Source: JAPSGM01 sp036556985
GTDB lineage: Bacteria > Chloroflexota > Limnocylindria > QHBO01
Length of the DNA: 12,614 nucleotides
Assembly: GCA_036556985.1 (NCBI GenBank)
Contig: DATBIK010000029.1
Coordinates: 1 to 12,614 of the forward strand
Direction: 5' to 3'
Part shown: positions 1-6,498 of the stretch, piece after piece
Layout of the letters: each line of letters starts with the position of its first letter
Numbering within the stretch: position 1 is the first letter of the stretch
Translations under genes and position numbers: made by a program
Notes under the pieces: generated by a model
The model's database searches: none
Told to the model about the DNA's origin: nothing
Seen by the model: only the letters and a program-made list of their open reading frames with translations

Positions 1-3000
1 ATGCCGACCCACTTGGTGGCAGCCGCCAGGCCGATGAGGACGCCGACCAGCGGCAGGGCCCACCAGGCGCTGCGCTGCCAGCGCCCCGACCAGACCTGCC
101 AGAAGACGAGGTACGCGGCGGCGATGAAGGTCGCCACGAAGATGTCGTTCATGCTGATCCGGCTCATGACGTAGCTCATGCCGTCGACGGCCACGAACGC
201 GGCGGCCAGCACGGCGATGCGGCGGCGGCGGAACATCGTTGCCGCCAGCAGGTAGATCAGCCCCACCAGGACCGATCCGAAGGCGACCCCGCTGATCCGC
301 CAGGCGAATGCGTTCGAGCCGGCGTCGACCTGCACGAGGGCCCCGGCGCCGGCGTCGCCGGTGGTGGTCACGACAAGGCGGGCGTGATCGTCGTCCTGGC
401 GGTGGTCGCTGATGTCGAAGGCGAGCGCCAGCGGCTCCCCGGGGAGCGGTGTCGTGTCGAAGGCGGCGAAGCCGGCCGACTGCGGGTCCCCGTTGCCGAT
501 GGGCTGCACCGTCCACACCGCCGGTTCCCCCGACGACGCGTCGATGCCGGCCACGTACACGATGTTCGCCACGAGCTGCCAGCCGATGATCCGCGGGCTG
601 CCGGGGAGCGGCGCAGTGTCGATGAGCTCACCTCGCTCGTCGAAGACGGTGAGGCCGCCGTCCACCGCGGGGTGCTCCTCGCTGGCTGGCAGCCCGCCGA
701 CCGGCACGTAGACCTGCGCGTCGTCGCCGCGCCCGCGGACGACGAGCGGGCCGGCCGGCGGCGCGGGCAGCGACTCGGTGTGGTCGGGCCGCAGCGTCTC
801 ACCGTCGAGCACGACGAGGGCGCCCAGTGCCTGGTCGGTGGCGACGACGAGCGCCCCTGCGTCGCCGCCCGGCGGCAGATAGCCGACCCCGCCGGCGGCC
901 AGGTCGGAGCGGCCGAGCTCGGCGCCGGTGCTGCGCTCGGAGAGGACGATGCCGTCCGGGCCCCGGAAGAGGATGACGGACTCGCCGTCCGGCACCACGA
1001 TCTGGCTCACCGCCGCGAGGCCGGTGCTCACCGGCGGCCCGCCGACGGGTGGCGCCCGCTCCCCTTCGCGCGAGAGGAAGTCGGCGAGTGCGAAGGCGTA
1101 CGCTTCGCCGGAGTCGGAAGTGCCGACCAGCAGCCGCTCGTTGTCCTCGTCGTAGGCCAGGGTGGTGACCATCCCCGGCGCCGCCCAGCTGGCCACGACC
1201 TCGCCGCTGATCACCTCGCGCGCGGTGATCGTCGCGCCGGCCGCGGTGAAGGCGATCGACGCCGGGCGTCCGCGCTGTGTCCGCTGCGGGGCAACCGTGA
1301 GCGCCGGCGCAGGAGCGTCGAGCGGCGTCTCCTCCACGAGCCGGTTCGGGTCGGCGACGACGATGCCCGCGGCGATGAGGTACTTCGCCAGGTGCGGGTG
1401 CGTCCACTCGTAGGTGTCGCGCGTCCAGCCCTCCTGCCAGTCGGTCAGCCACTCGGTGGCGGAGCGGGCGTGGTAGACCTCGTCGAAGTGCATCGAGCGC
1501 GGGGTGTCCAGCCGCCACAGGCGGAAGACGAGCGCGAACAGGATGAAGCCGAAGACAAGGGCCAGGTCGAGCCGGTCGAGCCGACGCATCGGCTCGCGCA
1601 GGTAGGGATCGGCGGGATCCGGGGTCAGCCAGGAGCGGACCCGGGCCAGCCACCCGGACTCGGGAAGCGGCGGTGACTCGGACATCGGCGGCGGCGCGTG
1701 GGCCGGCGCCTCCGGTGCCGGCATGGACACGGCGGGAGACGTCGACCAGGCGACCCGGGCCGCGCGCACGGTGAGCACCACGGCCACCGCCACGATGAGC
1801 CAGGAGATGGCGTAGATGCCCCAGTCGGTGAACAGGGTCGAGGCCAGGAACGGGTCGCGGGCCATGGGCAGGCCGTCGACGCCGGGGTTGATGACCTGGT
1901 CCTGCACGAACGACCAGTCGGCGGTGTAGACCCAGTACATGTTCGCGAAGGCGGAGAGCGTGAGCAGGCCGTAGAGCAGCATCCAGCGCCCGCCGCGCAG
2001 GACGAGCGGCGCGGCGAGGGCCAGCGCCGGGAAGAGGTAGCGCTCGTGGACCCGGGTGGGGAAGGCGAAGAAGGCGACCGCCAGCAGCAGCGAGCCCTCG
2101 AGCAGGCCCACCGGGTCGTCGCGGCGTGCGATCTGCCAGAGCGCGACGATCGCCGCCACGGCGAACAGCACCGCGCCAACCGACTGCCAGCTGACGAGCG
2201 TGGACCCGATGCTGAAGGCGACCCCCGCGCCGTCCACGCAGCTCGCGTTCGGCACGTCGCAGCCCCAGGTGATCGTGTCGCCGAGGCCGCTCCACGGGTT
2301 GCGCCACAGGTTGAAGCCATTGATGGTGAGGCCGCTGTACGTGTCCGCCGCCTCGGTGAGCTTGCCGACGAGGCTCGTCACCGGATCGGCCTGCGGCAGG
2401 AACCCCAGCAGGCCGGTCGGGTTGCCGCCGGGGAGCGGCGCGTAGACGGCCATGCCGAACGGCCAGATGCCGAGCACGAGCGTGCCCATCCCGGCGGCAA
2501 GCGAGGTGAGCACCCGCAGCGCGTCGGGGCGTCCGGCGTGCGCCGGGTCCGAGGATCGGCCCAGGAGGTGCCGCTTCAAGCCAACGATGAGGACGACCGG
2601 GATGAGCAGCGCGAACTGGAACTTGATGAGCATTGCCGCCACGGCGCCGACGGCCGCGGCCTCCGTCCAGCCGCGCGCGAGGAAGTAGAGCGTCACGAGC
2701 ATGGCCAGCGTGCCGACCGAGTCGACCTGGCCCCAGATCGCCGAGTCGAAGATGGCGGCCGGGTTGAAGAGGTAGATGACGAGCGCCACCAGCCCGATCC
2801 GCGTCCCGTCGAAGCGCGGCAGCCACCCGTCGAGGTGCCGCCGGGCGAAGGCGAAGAGCATCCAGGCCACGCCGGCGTCGCACAGGACGCCCGGGACCTT
2901 CACCAGGCCGGGAGTGATGTCCACGCCGACGAGCGGCTGGAGCGCCAGCCCGATCGTGCCGAGCAGCCACAGGACGTACAGGTAGCCCGGCGGATAGTCA

Positions 3001-3254
3001 GCGAAGTAGCCGACCTCGTAGAATTCGCCGGGCCCGACGGTCGCGAGCCGCTGCGCCCAGGCCGCGAACGCGCCGATGTCGTTCCCGAGGCCGCTCAGGG
3101 GGAGGAGCACCCCGCCCACGAAGACCCGGAGGAGCACTCCGACGATGACGAGCACGAGCGCGACCGTGACGGGATCGCGCGGCAGCGGGAAGCCGACTGG
3201 CCCCGCGCCCCGCCGCCTCACGGAGTCGCGGGTCATCGGTGCCGGCTCCGTCAT
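1..3254 (-). CDS. Two-module GT-C membrane glycosyltransferase with inserted beta-propeller and C-terminal protein O-mannosyltransferase-like module (partial, 3' end off window)
   Basis: The frame is open from the ATG at 3252-3254 to the window edge, giving 1084 codons with no stop. Module 1 (about residues 30-500) is polytopic. It has an Asp in the first loop (GNDIGAF, D59), DYPPGYLY (86-93) and IWGQVDS (173-179), as in GT-C mannosyl/glucosyltransferases. A Pro/Ala-rich linker (about 505-530) follows. Module 2 has a TM segment (563-579), then HFDEVYHARS (589-598), the usual GT39/PMT acidic Asp-Glu, then THPHLAKYL (618-626), matching the PMT HPPLGK motif. About 350 residues of beta-rich, propeller-like sequence (about 635-980) follow before PMT-like membrane segments resume at WRISGVAFG (985). 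The last visible residues, LAAATKWVG, are also PMT-like. The expected role is sugar transfer from a polyprenyl-phosphate donor to a protein or lipid outside the membrane. ATG 3234-3236 has a better Shine-Dalgarno (GGAG, 9-nt spacer), so the start could be 18 nt further in. An in-frame ATG at 3297-3299 is less likely. Donor and acceptor are unknown. Confidence 0.85.
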   Translation of the reverse strand, partial: MTEPAPMTRDSVRRRGAGPVGFPLPRDPVTVALVLVIVGVLLRVFVGGVLLPLSGLGNDIGAFAAWAQRLATVGPGEFYEVGYFADYPPGYLYVLWLLGTIGLALQPLVGVDITPGLVKVPGVLCDAGVAWMLFAFARRHLDGWLPRFDGTRIGLVALVIYLFNPAAIFDSAIWGQVDSVGTLAMLVTLYFLARGWTEAAAVGAVAAMLIKFQFALLIPVVLIVGLKRHLLGRSSDPAHAGRPDALRVLTSLAAGMGTLVLGIWPFGMAVYAPLPGGNPTGLLGFLPQADPVTSLVGKLTEAADTYSGLTINGFNLWRNPWSGLGDTITWGCDVPNASCVDGAGVAFSIGSTLVSWQSVGAVLFAVAAIVALWQIARRDDPVGLLEGSLLLAVAFFAFPTRVHERYLFPALALAAPLVLRGGRWMLLYGLLTLSAFANMYWVYTADWSFVQDQVINPGVDGLPMARDPFLASTLFTDWGIYAISWLIVAVAVVLTVRAARVAWSTSPAVSMPAPEAPAHAPPPMSESPPLPESGWLARVRSWLTPDPADPYLREPMRRLDRLDLALVFGFILFALVFRLWRLDTPRSMHFDEVYHARSATEWLTDWQEGWTRDTYEWTHPHLAKYLIAAGIVVADPNRLVEETPLDAPAPALTVAPQRTQRGRPASIAFTAAGATITAREVISGEVVASWAAPGMVTTLAYDEDNERLLVGTSDSGEAYAFALADFLSREGERAPPVGGPPVSTGLAAVSQIVVPDGESVILFRGPDGIVLSERSTGAELGRSDLAAGGVGYLPPGGDAGALVVATDQALGALVVLDGETLRPDHTESLPAPPAGPLVVRGRGDDAQVYVPVGGLPASEEHPAVDGGLTVFDERGELIDTAPLPGSPRIIGWQLVANIVYVAGIDASSGEPAVWTVQPIGNGDPQSAGFAAFDTTPLPGEPLALAFDISDHRQDDDHARLVVTTTGDAGAGALVQVDAGSNAFAWRISGVAFGSVLVGLIYLLAATMFRRRRIAVLAAAFVAVDGMSYVMSRISMNDIFVATFIAAAYLVFWQVWSGRWQRSAWWALPLVGVLIGLAAATKWVG

Positions 3255-3300
3255 GCGGGCCGGCAGGTCTCGCACGCCAAGGTGGCGGTGAGTATACATC
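3255..3300. promoter_or_regulatory. Divergent intergenic promoter region with GTATAC palindrome
   Basis: Only 33 nt separate the two divergent start codons as called. The sole AT-rich spot is AGTATACATC (3291-3300). On the minus strand it reads TATACT (3291-3296), a good -10 hexamer about 37 nt upstream of ATG 3254. On the plus strand it reads TATACA (3293-3298), which would fit the plus-strand gene only if that gene starts at the alternative GTG 3324. I see no convincing -35 at 16-18 nt on either strand. Assignment as a promoter is inference. Confidence 0.35.
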
Positions 3301-4913
3301 GGGGGTCGGACGCCCCCGGCCGGGTGCCTGTTCCGCGGCGGAGCGCCCGTTCGCCGATCCCGTATGCCACGCCCGAGGTGGCCTGGACGGCCGGCGCGGT
3401 GTTCCTCGTGGGCCTGGCCATCTACCTGCGCACGATGCTGCCGGGCACCTCGTTCTGGGACACCGCCGAGGCGCAGACCGTCCCGCACACCCTCTCGATC
3501 TTCCACCCCACCGGCTTCCCGACCTACACGCTCGTCGGGTGGCTGTGGAGCCAGCTGCCCGTGGGCGAGGTGGCGTGGCGCATGAACGTGCTGTCGGGGG
3601 TGTGCGTCGCCGGCGCCGCGGCGCTCGCCACGCTCGTGGTGGGACAGCTCGTCGAGGAGCGGCACCGGGTGACGGTGGCCGCCGCGGCCGGCATCGCCGG
3701 GCTCGCCTTCGCCTTCGCCTCGGAGCCGTGGCGCAACGCCGTCCGCGCCGACGTCCACGCCCTGCACATCCTGCTCGTGGCGCTCGTGGTGTGGCTGCTC
3801 GTCTCCTGGGCGTCGGCGCGCGCGGCCGCCTCGCCGCGGGCCGATCGCTGGCTGCTGGCCGCGGCGTTCGCCTTCGGGGTGAGCATGAGCAACCACCCGC
3901 TCACCGGCCTGGCGGCCTTCGGCATCGCGGCCTGGCTGTTCATCATCGACCCGCGCATCTGGCGCCGATGGAGGCTCATCCTCGGCTGTGCCCTGCTCCT
4001 CGCGCTGGGGCTGGCGCTGTACGGCTACATCCTGCTCCGCGCCTGGACCCCGCCCGAGCCGCCGCTCTTCTACGCGCGGCCCACCACCCTCGAGCGGTTC
4101 CGCTACCTCGTCTTTGCCGAGCAGTTCCGCGACCTGTTCCGACCCTTCGACGCGCCACTCGCCGACCTGTCCTTCAAGTGGGCCGATGCGGAGCGCGTCC
4201 TCGAGCGGCAGTTCATCGGTCCCGGCTGGCTCATCGCCGGCGTGGGGGCGGCCGTCCTGGCCGCGCGACGGCTGGGGGCGTTCGTCTTCCTCGGCCTGCT
4301 GGTCGCGGCCAACGTGGTGTACGCCATGAACTTCCGGGATGGCGACATCGACCGCTACTACCTGCTCACCGCGTGGGTCGGCGCCGTCCTGATCGGCGTG
4401 GCGGTCAGCGGCGTCGGGGCCGCGGCGGGCAGGGCGCTGGCCGATGCCACGCGCCGCGGGCTGGGAATCGCGGGGCGACGTCGGGCGGCGGTCATGGGCG
4501 TGGCGCTCGTCGTGCTGCTCGCCGCCGCGCTGCCGCTCGGCGGCCTGGTGACCCTCTACCGCGAGCGCGACCGCAGCGCCGACAACGACGCCGATCGCTG
4601 GGTGGCCGCCGTGCACGAGATCCTGCCGCCCGACGCGGTGATCATCAGCTGGTGGAGCTACTCCACCCCGCTCTGGTACCACCGGTGGATTGAAGGCGAG
4701 CGACCGGACGTCAAGATCATCGACGAGCGGAACATCCTCGACGACGGCTACGGTACGATCGGCACCGCCGTCGAGACGTTCCTCGGACGCCGACCGGTGT
4801 ACATCGTCCCGCCGAGCTGGGAGATGGACGCCATCCTCGCCGACTGGGAGATCGAGACCATCCAGACCTACCCTGGCTACAGCGAGCTGTGGCGCGTCGT
4901 GGGGCGCGAGTGA
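3288..4913 (+). CDS. DUF2723 / TMEM260-like GT-C membrane protein (putative O-mannosyltransferase-type)
   Basis: The protein has 541 residues. After a basic N-terminus comes a TM segment (about 33-48) and then the motif FWDTAEAQ (56-63, with D58 and E61), followed by HPTGFPTY (73-80). This closely resembles the SFWDxGEF...HPPGxPLY signature of DUF2723, the family that includes the O-mannosyltransferase TMEM260. Many hydrophobic segments follow (for example the VALVVWLLVSWA and LLLALGLALYGYILL regions), with SNHPLTGL in a loop. A soluble tail of about 100 residues begins near DADRWVAAV. The start is GTG with AAGG (3279-3282) 5 nt upstream; GTG 3324 is an alternative. The frame stays open far upstream (to about 1698), but only as antisense of the divergent gene. 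It overlaps the next gene by 4 nt, so the two are probably co-translated. Likely role: an inner-membrane glycosyltransferase using a polyprenyl-phosphate sugar. Sugar and acceptor cannot be read from the sequence. Confidence 0.85.
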   Translation: MSIHRGSDAPGRVPVPRRSARSPIPYATPEVAWTAGAVFLVGLAIYLRTMLPGTSFWDTAEAQTVPHTLSIFHPTGFPTYTLVGWLWSQLPVGEVAWRMNVLSGVCVAGAAALATLVVGQLVEERHRVTVAAAAGIAGLAFAFASEPWRNAVRADVHALHILLVALVVWLLVSWASARAAASPRADRWLLAAAFAFGVSMSNHPLTGLAAFGIAAWLFIIDPRIWRRWRLILGCALLLALGLALYGYILLRAWTPPEPPLFYARPTTLERFRYLVFAEQFRDLFRPFDAPLADLSFKWADAERVLERQFIGPGWLIAGVGAAVLAARRLGAFVFLGLLVAANVVYAMNFRDGDIDRYYLLTAWVGAVLIGVAVSGVGAAAGRALADATRRGLGIAGRRRAAVMGVALVVLLAAALPLGGLVTLYRERDRSADNDADRWVAAVHEILPPDAVIISWWSYSTPLWYHRWIEGERPDVKIIDERNILDDGYGTIGTAVETFLGRRPVYIVPPSWEMDAILADWEIETIQTYPGYSELWRVVGRE

Positions 4914-5671
4914 GCTCGCCCGCGCCCGACGGAACCGACGCACGGCCGCGGCTCACGTTCTTCTTTCCTGCCTACAACGAGGAGGAGAACGTCGAGGCCA
5001 CCGTGGAGCGGGCGCTGGCCGACATCGGCCCGCTGGTTGACGGCTCCCTGGAGGTCCTCGTGGTCGACGACGGCTCCGCCGACCGCACCCCCCAGCTGGC
5101 CGATGCGCTGGCCGCGGCGAACTCCGCCGTCCGCGTCCACCACCAGCCCAACCGCGGCTACGGCGGCGCCCTCAAGGCCGGCTTCGCGCACGCCCGCGGC
5201 GAGCTCGTCTGCTTCAGCGACGGCGATCTGCAGTTCGACCTGAAGGAGATGGCGCGCCTGCTCGACCGGCTGCACGATGGGGAGAAGCAGCCGGTCGACG
5301 CGGTGATCGGGTACCGCATCAAGCGCCGCGACCCGTTCCATCGGCTGTTCATCGCCAAGACCTACAACGCCATCGTGTCGGTGCTCTTCGGCCTGCGCGT
5401 GCGGGACATCGACTGCGCCATGAAGCTGTTTCGCCGCGAGGCTTTCGACGGCCTGCTCCTCGAGGCCGATGGTCCCTTCCTCTCCGCCGAACTGCTCATC
5501 AAGCTGAAGGCACGCGGGGTCCGGATCGCCCAGGTCGGGGTCAACCACTACCCGCGGGCGGCCGGCACGAACACGGGGGCCAGCTTCACGAAGATCCTCC
5601 GCACCTTCCGCGACCTGGGCGTGCTCCGGCTGCGGCTCTGGTTCCGCCGCTCGTCCGTGTTGGGGCGCTGA
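4910..5671 (+). CDS. Family 2 glycosyltransferase, DPM1-like polyprenyl-phosphate hexose synthase
   Basis: The protein has 253 residues and a GT-A fold of the GT2 type. It shows FPAYNEEENV (19-28), the nucleotide-binding VVDDGS (51-56), NRGYGGALKAGF (81-92) and the metal-binding DGDLQFD (104-110). RDxDCAMKLF then FLSAELLIKLKARG follow, as in dolichol/polyprenyl-phosphate mannose or glucose synthases. No C-terminal membrane helices are seen, so this is the soluble or peripheral DPM1 type. It would transfer a hexose from GDP- or UDP-sugar to polyprenyl phosphate on the cytoplasmic face. I chose the GTG at 4910 because it overlaps the upstream stop (GTGA, 4910-4913), the usual translational-coupling arrangement; a GTG at 4889 is in frame and would add 7 residues. 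The coupling with the DUF2723 gene suggests it supplies the lipid-linked donor for the adjacent GT-C proteins. Mannose versus glucose is undecided. Confidence 0.9.
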   Translation: MSSPAPDGTDARPRLTFFFPAYNEEENVEATVERALADIGPLVDGSLEVLVVDDGSADRTPQLADALAAANSAVRVHHQPNRGYGGALKAGFAHARGELVCFSDGDLQFDLKEMARLLDRLHDGEKQPVDAVIGYRIKRRDPFHRLFIAKTYNAIVSVLFGLRVRDIDCAMKLFRREAFDGLLLEADGPFLSAELLIKLKARGVRIAQVGVNHYPRAAGTNTGASFTKILRTFRDLGVLRLRLWFRRSSVLGR

Positions 5672-5701
5672 GCCGCTGGGCTGCCGTCTGGCCCTCCCGA
5701 C

Positions 5702-5767
5702 TACCGATAGATCGGCGGGGATGCGCCGGAGCGGGGTACGAGGTGCCGCCTGACCGATCTATCGGTA
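5702..5767. other. Perfect 14-bp inverted repeat able to form a long hairpin
   Basis: TACCGATAGATCGG (5702-5715) and its exact complement (5754-5767) could pair as a 14-bp stem with a 38-nt GC-rich loop. The copy at 5866-5879 could pair with the same 5754-5767 arm, so two alternative stems are possible. It lies 30 nt after the plus-strand stop and could act as a read-through barrier between convergent transcripts. No T-run follows on either strand, so this is not a standard intrinsic terminator. Confidence 0.35.
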
Positions 5768-5879
5768 CACCGCACGCCTGGACCGCGCCCGGAGGTGCCC
5801 CTCGTGCTAGGAGCGCACCGATAGATGTGACAAACGAATCCCAGATCGTCGTTCTGGCCGAGTCGTACCGATAGATCGG
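5702..5879. repeat. Four-copy cluster of the near-palindrome CCGATAGATCGG in a convergent intergenic region
   Basis: The 253-nt gap 5672-5924 lies between convergent gene ends, and I find no convincing gene in it. It holds TACCGATAGATCGG at 5702-5715 and 5866-5879, its exact reverse complement at 5754-5767, and a degenerate copy (CACCGATAGATGTG, 5816-5829). The core CCGAT-AG-ATCGG is an inverted repeat with 5-bp arms around a 2-bp centre. Centres of the 12-mers are at 5709.5, 5759.5, 5823.5 and 5873.5, so the spacing is 50, 64 and 50. The degenerate copy keeps ACCGATAGAT but loses the right arm. I saw no other copy of the 12-mer in the window. It could be a multi-site protein-binding locus (a TetR-like operator or a partition/organisation site near the origin), a transcribed structured RNA, or a dispersed genomic repeat. 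No function is shown. Confidence 0.85.
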
Positions 5880-5924
5880 AACAGGAGCGCGGGACTGAGG
5901 GGTGCAGACGCGCCGGGCCGAGTG

Positions 5925-6479
5925 CTAGCTGCCCTGCTCCTCGGCCGGGGGCCCCTTCTCGCCGCTCTCCAGGTCGACGTCCAGCGAGTTCACGAAGTCG
6001 CGAAACACGGCCAGCTTCTCGTCCGACTCCTCGCCATCCTCGTCGCGGTCCGGCTCGACGCCGGCCTCGTCGAGGACCCGCTCGTCGACGTAGATGGTGG
6101 ACCCGGTGCGCACCGCCAGCGCGATCGCGTCCGAGGTCCGCGAGTCGATCTCGGCCTCGGTGCCGTCGGCCGCCTCGAGGTAGAGACGCGCGTGGAAGGT
6201 TCCGTCGGTCACGTGGGTGACGACCACGCGGGAGATGCTCGAGCTGAGCGCCGAGATGACACTGACCATGAGGTCGTGGGTGAGCGGCCGCTCGGCGGTG
6301 AGGCCTTGGAGCCGCATGGCGATGGCGTTCGCCTCGGACGGGCCGATCCAGATCGGGAGGTATCGGTCCCGCTCGGAGTCCTTCAGGATGACCACGTGCT
6401 GGCTGGAGAGCATGTGCACGCGCACGCTCTCGACCATCATCTCGATCAGGCGCACGCGCCCGAAGGGCTCCTCAGCCAT
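5925..6479 (-). CDS. Bifunctional nuclease (BFN / DUF151) family protein
   Basis: The protein has 184 residues. It carries the family core: VESVRVHMLSSQHVVILKD near residues 16-34, YLPIWIGPSEANAIA (40-54) and IDSRTSDAIALAVRTG (111-126), ending in a strand with IYVDERVLDEAG. BFN proteins have been associated with DNase/RNase activity. Their role in most bacteria is unclear. No UVR motif follows; instead residues 137-184 form an Asp/Glu-rich tail, probably disordered. The start used is ATG 6479, with ATG pairs at residues 14-15 as alternatives nearer to where the family usually begins; no strong Shine-Dalgarno decides between them. It lies 19 nt after the upstream gene on the same strand, so the two are probably co-transcribed. 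It is convergent with the glycosyltransferase gene to its left. Confidence 0.9.
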   Translation of the reverse strand: MAEEPFGRVRLIEMMVESVRVHMLSSQHVVILKDSERDRYLPIWIGPSEANAIAMRLQGLTAERPLTHDLMVSVISALSSSISRVVVTHVTDGTFHARLYLEAADGTEAEIDSRTSDAIALAVRTGSTIYVDERVLDEAGVEPDRDEDGEESDEKLAVFRDFVNSLDVDLESGEKGPPAEEQGS

Positions 6480-6498
6480 GGCCCGATTCTAGGGCAGG

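Noticed and set aside
799..2970. 723-codon minus-strand open frame
   Set aside because: It is an Arg/Ala-rich shadow in another frame of the same strand; the frame with TM segments and GT-C motifs runs through 3254 to 1.
384..3287. Long plus-strand open frames (384-1676 and the 5' part of 1698-4913)
   Set aside because: They are antisense to the GT-C gene, are Arg/Gly/Glu-rich without recognisable motifs, and the minus-strand frame carries clear GT-C motifs. The 1698 frame is real only from about 3288.
5702..5879. CRISPR-like array
   Set aside because: Repeats are only 12-14 nt, one is inverted and one degenerate, spacers are 38-52 nt, and no cas gene is present.
5702..5879. Canonical parS site
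   Set aside because: The motif does not resemble the TGTTTCACGTGAAACA type, and no parA/parB gene is visible; only a more general organisation-site idea is kept.
5916..5946. Hairpin GGCCGAG...CTCGGCC as terminator of the BFN gene
   Set aside because: It is a 7-bp stem with a 17-nt loop spanning the stop codon and without a T-run; such dyads are common by chance at this GC content.
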